Shown one piece after another: positions 1 to 9,004 of a stretch of DNA of 20,246 nt. The position numbers and the translations under genes were made by a program. Position 1 is the first letter of the stretch. Each line of letters opens with the position of its first letter. Under the pieces are notes generated by a model that saw nothing but the letters and a program-made list of their open reading frames with translations, searched no databases and was not told the origin of the DNA. This DNA is from Armatimonadota bacterium (GTDB lineage: Bacteria; Armatimonadota; Zipacnadia; Zipacnadales; FEN-943), in the NCBI GenBank assembly GCA_026419655.1, contig JANZZA010000295.1, positions 1 through 20,246 on the forward strand, read 5' to 3'.

Positions 1-543
1 GGCGCCTGGCATCAGGAAAAGAAACCGCACGTAATCGCCGGCCATCACGTTGGGGTTGTTAAGCAGGCCGGCCGCGGCAGCATGAACTATAGAGCCGTCA
101 GCATTTGAGCCGGTCTTGGGATGGAAGGGCAGGCCCACCACGTAACTCCATGGCGAGATGCTATAAAAGCTTTCGTCCACAGGCCGATACTCAAGCGGGG
201 CGTTCACCGGATGGCCGGTTGCGTTCCACGGATCGGGGCACCTGCCAGGGTTGCTTGGCGAGGAGACAACATTGGTTGAATAACCGCAGTAGGAACATAC
301 CCAACGGCCCCTCACCTTGGACATGTTCTGCTGGAGGGTGGAATCCGTAATCACGAAAGGCTCATTTGGTTGAGCCGGCGTGTGGTGGTGAAAGGTCCTG
401 ACCTCCCACGCCGGTCGCACACACCCGCCCACCAGAGCCGCAGCGACCAGTCCAATTGTCGTAAGGCTCGCCGTCCTCATACCCCGCAGCATCTCCGTAC
501 ACCTGGACACCCGTGAGGCCCAAGCCATGGCGGTACTTTTCAT
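1..543 (-). CDS. Putative lipoprotein with CxxC...C motif, 3' end cut by window edge
   Basis: This reading frame is open for 181 codons and runs off the window with no stop. The start at 543-541 overlaps the stop of the preceding gene by one base (TGATG), which suggests coupled translation; a GGTGA lies just upstream. A second start at 480 (residue 22) would give a compact lipoprotein signal peptide: MRTASLTT, then the hydrophobic stretch IGLVAAALVGG, then Cys41 as the lipidated residue (lipobox VGG-C). The mature part has a His triplet (52-54) and C83-x2-C86 followed by C102-P, which resembles three ligands of a zinc ribbon or rubredoxin knuckle. I do not recognise the family. It sits where pilY2 lies in proteobacterial minor-pilin operons, but I see no sequence link. 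It is probably a membrane-anchored accessory of the pilus tip or export machinery. Confidence 0.75.
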   Translation of the reverse strand, partial: MKSTAMAWASRVSRCTEMLRGMRTASLTTIGLVAAALVGGCVRPAWEVRTFHHHTPAQPNEPFVITDSTLQQNMSKVRGRWVCSYCGYSTNVVSSPSNPGRCPDPWNATGHPVNAPLEYRPVDESFYSISPWSYVVGLPFHPKTGSNADGSIVHAAAAGLLNNPNVMAGDYVRFLFLMPGA

Positions 544-3500
544 CAGTTCATCACCCGGTGCGCATACACCGGATAGATAAGCGGATCGGGCCAGTCTGGC
601 CCGTAGGGGTCGGGAATAATCCTGCGCCGGTCAATGACGTGCTGGTCGTTTGCCGGGTCGGGAGGCTCTTCGCCACCATCGTTGGTTTCGACCTCGAAGA
701 CCTCCGCCGTGGTTACTACGCCCGTCTGCCCCAGCGCACGCTTTGTCAATCGCTCCACGAGGCCGGCGGAGTTAGCAATCAGCCGCCGGCCCGTCGGCAG
801 AAGCTCCACGCTGGTGGGTACAAAGCGCTTCTCCAAGGGACGAGCCGCCCCCGGCATGGCGATGCTCGACCATGGCGTCAGCCGATAGCACGGGGACGCA
901 GCGGCTCCACCCTGGACGCGGAAGGGGTTCTCGGCCAGTATCCACACCGGCACGTCCGGCCCGTGAGCGGACGGTATCGGGCCAGGCGCCGTGCCGTAGC
1001 TGACGCGGAATTCAAAAACTCCTGCTCCAGGGTCGCGGCCCGTGTAGCCCCCGCCGTCAAAGGCTGTCCACCATCGCTGCCCGGCCCGCCACGCGCTTGC
1101 CCGCCCCTGATACTGCATGCAGGCCACGTCAAGATAAACCACGGCGCCAAGGCGACGCAGGCAAACACCCCGCAGCCCGGCGAATTGGAGCGGGTCGAAC
1201 TTGGTCCCGTCAGGGCTGTACAGCCATGACCACAGTGACCAGTCGTAGCTCCCCGGAGCGTTGTTAGGATTCCACATTGGGGTAGCCGGTGGTGGGTCCA
1301 TGACCAGCGTGCCGTTTGCGTCCCGACCTATTACCACAAGCCGCGACAGATTGGGCGCGCCACACAGATAGCCCACCACAGTTCCGTCATCCGGCCGACG
1401 TATGAGCTCCACCTGGGTATAATGTGCCCTTACGCGCCGCGTCGGGTCGGCAGTCTCCCGCACATACTCAGGCGTGAGGTTGACAACCAGGTGGCGCTGG
1501 CCCCACCCCACTCTCCCGCCACCCCACTCCCACCACGTCCGCACAAGCACCACCCGGTCATTACCACTGTCGGCAATCACCGTATTGGTCACCTGGGTGA
1601 CCCCCGCCGGCCCGTTCCCGTCGGGGTCTCCCACTGTCTGGTAGCGCTCTGCGTCCGTCGGCCGCAACAACCGTAGCTCCGTATTCGAGGCGCTCGAATA
1701 GTAGTTGCAACCAGTGTCGTCCAGGGGCCAGACCACCTGACCAGATGGGTCAACTTCGACAACGCGGTTATTGCCGGTGTCCACGATGAGCAGGTTGCCA
1801 CTGGGCAGAACCTCGGCCTTCGCCGGATGAGCCAGCGGGAGGGGGATCGGCGCGTCCTGCGTCGGATCCTGGCCGCGCTCCCATGACTCGGTGCCCGTCA
1901 TGACGCCGATGACATCCTGGCCCCTGCAGCGCAGGATCCGGCTGCCCTCGACTATGAGCGTTTCTCGCGACCGCAGGGCACTTACGAAGCCGATCTGCAA
2001 TCCCTGGGAAGAATTGCTCATGACTCGGCTGCCGATGAGCAGCCCGTCGCAGGTTGCCGCCGGCGAGCCTGTAGTGGCGGCTATTTGCCCGGGCGCGGCC
2101 TGAAATGCCCCCAGCCGGGCCGCCTCAGCCAGATGCCCGCGCACCAGGCCCGTCGCGGGGTCCCAGAGCAGACTCAGCAAGGTCTCATTGGCACTCAGCC
2201 CGCCATCGGGCACGTCAAAGGCTCCACCTGCGCCCGGCCAGCCCTCGGTTCCGAGATGTATGTCCGTACCGGCCAGCACTACCGAAGATGCCGACGGCCC
2301 AAAGCCATAGGGCACCTCATGTTCTTCTGGCGGCATAGGCGGCGCTGGCGAAGGAGGGGCATTTGCGGGACTGCCCACGCCGAAGAACCCCCAGTCGTTG
2401 TCAAAACCCACGTAGTGCACCCGCAATACCATCCCCGGCACCAGTGGCGCGCCGTTTACGGTAGCGTTCCTCAAGTCTATCCAGCCCCGTGGGATGAGGT
2501 CCTGCCCCAAATAGGTGACCGTCGGCTCGCCCGGGGCCCAGCCGGTCACTGACAAGCCCTCGACCGTCTCAATCTGCACCGAATTCGCAACAACCGGGTA
2601 GTGGCGCAGCTTTATTAAGTCCGGCATATAGTCAAACCGGGTCATGGGAGGGACAACGTAAAGCTCATCTGAATGGTCAGCCCCAGTGGTGTCGGTCCAA
2701 GTAACAAGAATAGGGCGCCCGTAGATATGTTCTGGCCGCTGCGAGGACCCGGCCCGTATCCGCCAGGCTTCTCGAGCGTCGAAAGTTATCGTCGCGTCCC
2801 CATAGCTCACGGTATATTGCGTGGGGTCTACCTGGGGCAGCCCGGTTGCTAACAGGTTCACCGTGACCGTGGAACGGGGCTGTATTCCCACACCGGGCGC
2901 CAGGCCAGTATACGAACCGAGATTCACGGTCAAGTCCGGCTCCGCCCGCAAGCCAAGTACGCACGGGGCCAGCCCGCCTCCACCATTGGGCTGAAAGACA
3001 AGAGCAGCCACTACTGTGTCCCGGTTAGCGCCGGGTGCCACCTCGGTTCGCGCTTCCGGAAAAACGAACCCAAGCGCCGCCGGCATCTCGCTGATTGGGT
3101 CAAAACGCCACTCCCGGAAAGCCGCCCCCAGGTCCTGCGAGACGACCCGCGCCGTGGACCTCGCCCCAGGGTCAACGTCCCGCCCCTGGGCGTCGCTGTC
3201 GGGCAGGCTCGTGACGGCGTAGAATCTGTTGTCGCGCACCGCCGCGGGGGTCACTCGCCGCTCCTGGTCCCCATTTACCGCCAGCCACGGGATTGTGCCC
3301 GGCAGCCAGTGAACCTCATTCTGCGAACCGTTGTTATAGTTACACAGTACCTTGACGCCCATCGGCGGCCGCAGAGGGTTGTCAAAGGGCGGCGTGGCAG
3401 AGGTAGCCGATAGCAAGTAACGCGCCCGATGGGGCTTCAGGATTATGGTCGTGCCCGCCCTGTCCAGCACGTCCCCACCGCCAAGAGTCAACGACGACGA

Positions 3501-5870
3501 ATCCTGTCGCACAATGCTTTGCACCGACGTTACGTTTCCGCCAGAAACGGTAATGTGGTAGTAGCTCTTGTTCAACAACCCGTAATTCCAGCCGCTACCG
3601 GGGTCGTAGTAAGCTGGAGTAGGCACCAGCGCGAGGTCCCAGCCGCCCTGCCGCCGCTGATACTCGTTGTCCCATGGGTCGGGCGTGTTCACGCAATGCC
3701 ACGCGCCCACAGGGTCAAACACGTACTGAATGAAGCTGCGTCCTATCCGCAGTGGGCTATTAGGATGAGCCGGGTCAAACATGCGCCCGGCCGCTGTGGA
3801 GACGTGCATTACGGCTGCGCTGACGTTGTTCTGGTCTTCATAGGCGAGGAGGCTCACATCGTCTGCCCGCCGCGTGGTTGTCGTTATGACCGGTATTACA
3901 CCCGGATCGGGCGGTATCTGCCGCGGCCGGCCAGCAGCCCTGGGGTCCTGCGGAAAAACACCGGCCACCCAGAGCGGCTCTGCAAAGGGCGGCAACAAGT
4001 TCTGCCGTTCCGTGTCATCAGCGTCCACAGGGTGAGGAACGCCGTCACGGTCCAGGTCGGGATCAGGATAGCACCAGTAATAAAGTGGAGTGACCGACGG
4101 CGCAGCCAGGAACTGCAGGTTGATGCACCATGCCCGGCCGTAAGTGCCATCGGCCAGCCAGTTGGCGGATGGCGGTTCCACAGGCCCTCCTGGCGACTGA
4201 CGGTCCCCGGGCGCCGGCACCAGGTCCTCGTCGTACTCCGAGCACACAAAATACACCCAGCCATCTCGCACCACAGGCGTGGAAATGTCGCGCACCTGCG
4301 CAGGATTGGGATTGTTCTGGAAGTCATTCCACAGAACGTCAAAGGGCGATACCGGAAAGGCTCCCCGCAAGGCACCTGTCTCGCCATCCACCGCTGCCAC
4401 GCAGCCGGTGCCCAGTCCGCCACCCTGGCTCACAAAGGCTACCAGCACAACAAAGGTGCAGAGCGAGCGGTCGGCCCGCAGTATATGAATCGGCAGGTCA
4501 GCCACCGTCGGCCCAGCCCATCGCGGCGTTGCGTCGGTTATCCCGCTCGGCCCCGCCAGGTCATTGAGGTCTCGCCACCAGACCAGGTCGTACGGCAGGC
4601 CGAGAGAGTAGTCCGGCAAGCCATCGTCAGCACTTCCGTCGCCGTCCAGGTCCCGCTCGGGCCTGGCGTCAAAGCAGAACAGCCGCGCGGGCGTCGTAGT
4701 ACCACCGACATCGTCACTAATCAGGGACACAACATATATGCGCCCGTGAGCCACCGCCGGCGCTGCCAGCACTGGCCCTATCTTGCTCGCGGCAGCCTCC
4801 GCATCGTCAACTGGGGGCAGGGGATACTGCCAGGCAATGTCCAGCGGGGGCGTGGCAGCACTGCGCGCCTCGGCTACTCCAGAAGCGGACCGCCTGCTGG
4901 TTTCCCATGCCCCGCCCCAGGCCAGAACGTTATACGCAAACTTCACATCGGGCGTCTGGTACTTGTCTGGCCCCTTGGCCCCCTGTACGTACCATTCCTC
5001 GACATCCTGGCCGATATTTATAGCAGATACGATAATATGCCCGTCCCCGTACTGGCAGGTAGCTACTGCCGGCGCAGCCCAACCCGAGGTCAGGTCACGG
5101 GTGGCAAGAATAACGTGTAGCTGCTGGTCGGTGTCGCCAGGATTACGCAGCAGAAGGTGATACCCATCGCAGGCTGCTCCGGGGGCGGGCGCGTCACCTA
5201 AAAGCCGGACCTCGTCTGAAGAATCCGGGTAGTTGGGATCCATGGAAAGAGCAAAGGGACGCACAAATAGCTCACTGTTTGGGTCGCCCAACGGGTCGTC
5301 AACGGCGGCAGGGTAAGGGTCGCGATACAGGTTGGCCGGTCCAACAGGTGGCACAAAATCAAAGGGCGGAAGGACAGGGCTTCTAAGGTACCGCGGCGGC
5401 GCCCACTGAGGCTCTACGACGGTGGCGAAAAAATTCGGCCCAACCCCACCGCTATCTATCCACAGGGTAGTTCCGGAACGCACAGCTTCAACCAGAGCCA
5501 GCCGCAAAGGAGGCGATGTCAGCAGACCTTTAGAGGCTATGTAAATAAGGTCGAACTCCTTCAAGCGCGGCGCCGATTCTGCCGTAAGGCTTACTTGCCA
5601 GTATTCAGGCATGAGCTTATTGGTAGGCACAAGTTGCGGTGTAAAGCGCGGGGCAAGCGGATTCTCCAGCTCCCATCCGGCCGGCTTGAGAGGGCAACGC
5701 TGCAGAGCAATAAAGAAGTTGGGATTCTCGTTGGTGCCACTGAGGGGAACCAGGATGCAAACCCGGAATACTTTGCGCGTTGTGCTCAGGTCCACACCGG
5801 CCGCGGCGACAGTATCGCTTACTAGCAGTATTGCTAGAATTGCTGGAACCAAACGGATCGCGACCCGCAT
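543..5870 (-). CDS. Giant secreted beta-propeller-type protein, PilY1-position tip adhesin candidate
   Basis: A 1775-residue exported protein. Residues 1-24 form a Sec signal peptide (hydrophobic LVPAILAILLV, then VAAAG). Residues 36-320 look like an alpha/beta GATase1-like fold (LIYIASKG; LVEAVRSGTTLWIDSGG; YGDGHIIVSAINIG). Residues 365-690 hold PQQ-propeller-like strands (APAVAHGRIYVVSL with LFCFDA; DISTPVVRDGWVYFVCS). Residues 1350-1445 and 1683-1710 hold NHL-like strands (SGNLLIVDTGNNRVVEVD; VIADSGNDRVVLV; PTGRRLIANSAG). Two acidic loops match calcium sites: D407-x-D409-x-D411-x3-D415, and a thrombospondin-type-3-like one at 605-619. Seven-odd kilobases of preceding pilin genes and the order after PilX match PilY1, which has a propeller and a DxDxDxxxD calcium loop. 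Unlike PilY1, no vWA/MIDAS domain is visible. GGAGGT lies 8 bp before the start. PilY1-like function is inferred from position and architecture, not from recognised homology. Confidence 0.85.
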   Translation of the reverse strand: MRVAIRLVPAILAILLVSDTVAAAGVDLSTTRKVFRVCILVPLSGTNENPNFFIALQRCPLKPAGWELENPLAPRFTPQLVPTNKLMPEYWQVSLTAESAPRLKEFDLIYIASKGLLTSPPLRLALVEAVRSGTTLWIDSGGVGPNFFATVVEPQWAPPRYLRSPVLPPFDFVPPVGPANLYRDPYPAAVDDPLGDPNSELFVRPFALSMDPNYPDSSDEVRLLGDAPAPGAACDGYHLLLRNPGDTDQQLHVILATRDLTSGWAAPAVATCQYGDGHIIVSAINIGQDVEEWYVQGAKGPDKYQTPDVKFAYNVLAWGGAWETSRRSASGVAEARSAATPPLDIAWQYPLPPVDDAEAAASKIGPVLAAPAVAHGRIYVVSLISDDVGGTTTPARLFCFDARPERDLDGDGSADDGLPDYSLGLPYDLVWWRDLNDLAGPSGITDATPRWAGPTVADLPIHILRADRSLCTFVVLVAFVSQGGGLGTGCVAAVDGETGALRGAFPVSPFDVLWNDFQNNPNPAQVRDISTPVVRDGWVYFVCSEYDEDLVPAPGDRQSPGGPVEPPSANWLADGTYGRAWCINLQFLAAPSVTPLYYWCYPDPDLDRDGVPHPVDADDTERQNLLPPFAEPLWVAGVFPQDPRAAGRPRQIPPDPGVIPVITTTTRRADDVSLLAYEDQNNVSAAVMHVSTAAGRMFDPAHPNSPLRIGRSFIQYVFDPVGAWHCVNTPDPWDNEYQRRQGGWDLALVPTPAYYDPGSGWNYGLLNKSYYHITVSGGNVTSVQSIVRQDSSSLTLGGGDVLDRAGTTIILKPHRARYLLSATSATPPFDNPLRPPMGVKVLCNYNNGSQNEVHWLPGTIPWLAVNGDQERRVTPAAVRDNRFYAVTSLPDSDAQGRDVDPGARSTARVVSQDLGAAFREWRFDPISEMPAALGFVFPEARTEVAPGANRDTVVAALVFQPNGGGGLAPCVLGLRAEPDLTVNLGSYTGLAPGVGIQPRSTVTVNLLATGLPQVDPTQYTVSYGDATITFDAREAWRIRAGSSQRPEHIYGRPILVTWTDTTGADHSDELYVVPPMTRFDYMPDLIKLRHYPVVANSVQIETVEGLSVTGWAPGEPTVTYLGQDLIPRGWIDLRNATVNGAPLVPGMVLRVHYVGFDNDWGFFGVGSPANAPPSPAPPMPPEEHEVPYGFGPSASSVVLAGTDIHLGTEGWPGAGGAFDVPDGGLSANETLLSLLWDPATGLVRGHLAEAARLGAFQAAPGQIAATTGSPAATCDGLLIGSRVMSNSSQGLQIGFVSALRSRETLIVEGSRILRCRGQDVIGVMTGTESWERGQDPTQDAPIPLPLAHPAKAEVLPSGNLLIVDTGNNRVVEVDPSGQVVWPLDDTGCNYYSSASNTELRLLRPTDAERYQTVGDPDGNGPAGVTQVTNTVIADSGNDRVVLVRTWWEWGGGRVGWGQRHLVVNLTPEYVRETADPTRRVRAHYTQVELIRRPDDGTVVGYLCGAPNLSRLVVIGRDANGTLVMDPPPATPMWNPNNAPGSYDWSLWSWLYSPDGTKFDPLQFAGLRGVCLRRLGAVVYLDVACMQYQGRASAWRAGQRWWTAFDGGGYTGRDPGAGVFEFRVSYGTAPGPIPSAHGPDVPVWILAENPFRVQGGAAASPCYRLTPWSSIAMPGAARPLEKRFVPTSVELLPTGRRLIANSAGLVERLTKRALGQTGVVTTAEVFEVETNDGGEEPPDPANDQHVIDRRRIIPDPYGPDWPDPLIYPVYAHRVMN

Positions 5871-5882
5871 AGGGACCTACCT

Positions 5883-5897
5883 CCACCGGCGCGGTGG
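5883..5897. repeat. 6-bp hairpin overlapping the ribosome site of the giant propeller gene
   Basis: On the minus strand CCACCG-CGC-CGGTGG. The 3' arm shares two bases with the GGAGGT (5879-5884) that serves the 1775-codon gene, so the stem could limit ribosome access. Confidence 0.35.
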
Positions 5898-5908
5898 CGC
5901 CCCGCGCC

Positions 5909-8900
5909 TCAGAAAGCTTCGCCGAAGAAAATGAGGTCCGGACATACCGGCAGCACGGGCACCCGCGGCATATTCCACGCCACGGGGATATCCGCAGAAG
6001 GGTTGTAGAGAGGGTCCAAATTGGACACGCGCACGTTGCCTACCAGCGAAGTAGGTGGCTGGTCCCGGCCTGCTCGCAGGCTCTCGTCGTATTCGTAGCG
6101 GATGCTGGACCAGCACAGACGGTCAAGTGCAGGCCAGACAGGGTACGCCCATTTGTCCGTCCAGTCCCTTACCGCTGCCGGTGGCGCCGTATAGTTCTCC
6201 ACGATTGTCCCGCGCACCGTTATCTCGTAGTTGTATCTCTTGTACTCCACTGAATCGGCGACGCCGTCCTGGTCTAGGTCCACCCGCTTTGCATCCGGGT
6301 CAAAGTAGTCCCCCGGCAGGACGAACCAGCAGCCCTCCTGCGCGTAGATAATCGCGTTCACACGGGCCTTGAGCGTGCCTACGGGGCGAGGGACCGGCGG
6401 ATTGCCGATGTTTTCCCAGTCCTGCAGCTTCCACCGCTTCACCCAGTAGTCCGTTGCTCCGAGGCCCACGCGAGGGTCACGCTGGAAAAGGGAAATGACG
6501 TTGGACTGCCCTGGCGACGGGTCTAGCCCAGGTATCTTGTTGTTGGGGTCAACCAGGTACAAAGGCCACCTCGTCGTTGCCCAAACCGGAGCCACGGCAT
6601 TCACGGAAGCTGCGGACGGCGGCGTGCCCGGAGATAGCAGTGCGAAGGTGTAATAGCTGGGGGCCGTAGGTACTCCGTCAAAGTCGTAGGGACCGTACAG
6701 CGATGCACTGCCGATAGTCATGCCCACACCCGAAGGCCCCGGAGGAGCAGCGGTGTGCTGAATGACGAAATCCGTGCGAATCCGATTGGGGGTGACAGCA
6801 CCATAGCAAAAGCTGGTCCACAACAGCCCCATCCCCGCCGCCAGATTCCAGTGCATCTTGTCCGCGTCGGGATTGGCCGGGTCATCTGGCACCGCCGGCA
6901 CCATGCCGCTGGTAAACTGCGGCACAAGCATCGTCGTGTTCAGGCAAACATGGTCTCGCGCCAGCAGCGCAATCTTCGTATCGTCCTCGGCCACTACGTT
7001 AGGGTCAACGTCCCTCGGCGATAGTATCTGGCCGTCAATGTAAATCGTCCCGCCGGAAACGATTGTAATGTTGTAGTCCCTACCGGGGGACTGATTGGCG
7101 CCGCGCCTGGGCAATATTCCTCTGACCCGCAAGTTCCCTTCCGCGAAGATGACCGCATTGGGCCACCTGGGATAATCGCGATACATCACGTTGAGGCCAG
7201 AGTCTTCTCCGTCGGCGCGCCGCCAGCGCTTGTCGTGCCGCACCAGCTTTATCCCTGGCTCGCCCCGCACATGCCCCGGCCACCAGATTGCCCCCGGCGC
7301 CGTGGGCGGAGCATTAGGGTCAGTTACAATCGTCGGCCGGGGCTGCCCGGGAGCCGTCGCAGCCTCCAAGACCGCATCTTCAGTCGGGTAAAGCTCCACC
7401 TCAACCCCGGGCGGAACGTAAAGCGTATGGAGGGCATTCCAGCCGCTGTCGGCCGCCCTTGGGTCGCCGCTCGGGATTTGCCGCAGCCAGTCCTCGATGA
7501 GGCTCTGCAAGTCGTGGCTGCCGTCGGCCCTGACGAACTGCACATCTTCGGCATTATCCACGTAAATGCCGCGGCCGTGGCCAAGCTGACCAACCTTCAC
7601 GCGGCTGCCGGGTGCGTCCGGCAACGGCACGAGGTCGGGAAGCGGCGGCGAGTACTCGTAGGGCGGAGCATCCTTGGTTAGCGCCCGATAGCGGTCAGCG
7701 CCCGTGCCGGGGTCCGTGGCAAAGATGTCTGGCGGTGAAACCGGCCTGACGAACCTTGGGCGCCCGTTTGTGTCCACACCCTCCACCCCGTCCAGCACTC
7801 GGCCTTCATGGGTGTCGTACTGACTATCCCTCGACTCTCGTATAAGCTGCCAGTAATCCACCTGACCATCCCCGTCATCGTCCCACGACACCGCGGCGCT
7901 CTGTGCCCACACGCCACCTGCCCCTGGCACCGGGTCCGTGATCCCGCCCCTGACTTCAATGACGTCATCTCGCAGGTAGCCGCCTGGTGCCCGGGGCGAC
8001 AAGAGAATCCGGAACTGGTTACTCGAAAGCGACGGGTCCAGAAGAGAACCCCCAAAAGGATTACCGCTTAGGTTTCCGCCTATCAGTTGCAGTTTCGTAT
8101 CCACCCGCACCGGCCCGTTGAACTCGCTTACCAAATACTCCCCACGTTCTGTCACGGGCACCTGGCCTGGAGGGGACTGAGTATCCACCTCAACCACGCC
8201 TGAACTGTCCATGTCAACCCAGGGATAGCTTCCCAGATGAGCCGTCCGGCCCGTCCGGTGGCGGTCGGTCACCCACCTCAGATAATCCGTCAGGCCGATG
8301 GGCTTGAAGGCCACCAGCCGGCGCATAATCGGGGTGCGCCCCTCAACCACTCCGATGGCTTCTATCCTGATGAAACGGCTAAGTGGCTCTTGCGAGTACC
8401 CTTCAGAGGGCTCGAAGGGGGGATCCGGGTCGTAGGTCACGCGCAGCAAGACGTGGCCACGGCCCATAGTGAGGAGATCGGCACCTGTGGAAGAAGGAAC
8501 GGGATACCGAGTGAAGCCCAACCGCTGCAGGTATCGCCCCGTCAAGCCTTCCGTGTATTGCGTGAAATATCCGCGAGCGATCTCTTCGGGCAGGTAGTAG
8601 TCGTCTTCGGTGTACTGGTTACCGTCCGGGCCCCAAAAATCTGCGTCGTAGACACCCGTGGTTACGTTGTAACCGGGCGGCAACGGCGGCCGCCAGTCGG
8701 CCCCCAGGGGGCTATGGGTAAGCATATAATCTGCGTAGCGGATGCCAGCTTCGGCCAGAGCCCGCGCCATGAGCATATCGCCGTGCCGCACTGTCTGGTA
8801 CTGGTTATAAGAAACAATTGCAACAAACAGGCTGCCCAGCAGCAGGATTGCCATCATAAGCAGCACGGCGACGAGAAGCACCTGGCCGCGCCGCGGGGAA

Positions 8901-9004
8901 AAGCCGCCAATCAGGCCTGCCAGGGGACCAGGCCCACCACGCACCGGGCTGGGCCCTTCTCGTCCAACTCTGTTCACGGCCCCGGCGGCCCCCCTAAAGC
9001 GCAT
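5909..9004 (-). CDS. PilX/GspK-like giant minor pilin-type membrane protein (1031 aa)
   Basis: One N-terminal membrane segment (about 41-64) preceded by RRG and followed by an amphipathic helix with ARALAEAGIRYADYML, the PilX/GspK-type N terminus. The potential prepilin site is G40|Q41. The +5 residue is Val rather than Glu, as in GspK, which caps pseudopilus tips. The rest is a very large, beta-rich periplasmic or extracellular region. Residues 617-690 (AVIFAEGNLRVRG; ITIVSGGTIYIDGQI; IALLARDHVCL) look like the short beta-helix tail of PilX/DUF4900-type proteins. Two EF-hand-like loops occur: D375-x-D377-x-D379-x3-D383 and D909-x-D911-x-D913-x3-D917. Ordinary PilX/GspK proteins are about 170-330 residues, so this is several times larger. 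The start overlaps the stop of the preceding PilW-like gene by 11 bp. It probably caps or primes the pilus together with the neighbouring minor pilins. Confidence 0.85.
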   Translation of the reverse strand: MRFRGAAGAVNRVGREGPSPVRGGPGPLAGLIGGFSPRRGQVLLVAVLLMMAILLLGSLFVAIVSYNQYQTVRHGDMLMARALAEAGIRYADYMLTHSPLGADWRPPLPPGYNVTTGVYDADFWGPDGNQYTEDDYYLPEEIARGYFTQYTEGLTGRYLQRLGFTRYPVPSSTGADLLTMGRGHVLLRVTYDPDPPFEPSEGYSQEPLSRFIRIEAIGVVEGRTPIMRRLVAFKPIGLTDYLRWVTDRHRTGRTAHLGSYPWVDMDSSGVVEVDTQSPPGQVPVTERGEYLVSEFNGPVRVDTKLQLIGGNLSGNPFGGSLLDPSLSSNQFRILLSPRAPGGYLRDDVIEVRGGITDPVPGAGGVWAQSAAVSWDDDGDGQVDYWQLIRESRDSQYDTHEGRVLDGVEGVDTNGRPRFVRPVSPPDIFATDPGTGADRYRALTKDAPPYEYSPPLPDLVPLPDAPGSRVKVGQLGHGRGIYVDNAEDVQFVRADGSHDLQSLIEDWLRQIPSGDPRAADSGWNALHTLYVPPGVEVELYPTEDAVLEAATAPGQPRPTIVTDPNAPPTAPGAIWWPGHVRGEPGIKLVRHDKRWRRADGEDSGLNVMYRDYPRWPNAVIFAEGNLRVRGILPRRGANQSPGRDYNITIVSGGTIYIDGQILSPRDVDPNVVAEDDTKIALLARDHVCLNTTMLVPQFTSGMVPAVPDDPANPDADKMHWNLAAGMGLLWTSFCYGAVTPNRIRTDFVIQHTAAPPGPSGVGMTIGSASLYGPYDFDGVPTAPSYYTFALLSPGTPPSAASVNAVAPVWATTRWPLYLVDPNNKIPGLDPSPGQSNVISLFQRDPRVGLGATDYWVKRWKLQDWENIGNPPVPRPVGTLKARVNAIIYAQEGCWFVLPGDYFDPDAKRVDLDQDGVADSVEYKRYNYEITVRGTIVENYTAPPAAVRDWTDKWAYPVWPALDRLCWSSIRYEYDESLRAGRDQPPTSLVGNVRVSNLDPLYNPSADIPVAWNMPRVPVLPVCPDLIFFGEAF

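Noticed and set aside
3429..5120. 563-codon open frame on the plus strand
   Set aside because: Antisense to the 1775-aa gene; the translation is rich in Arg, Pro and His with no domain, signal or ribosome site. Long antisense frames are expected in GC-rich coding DNA.
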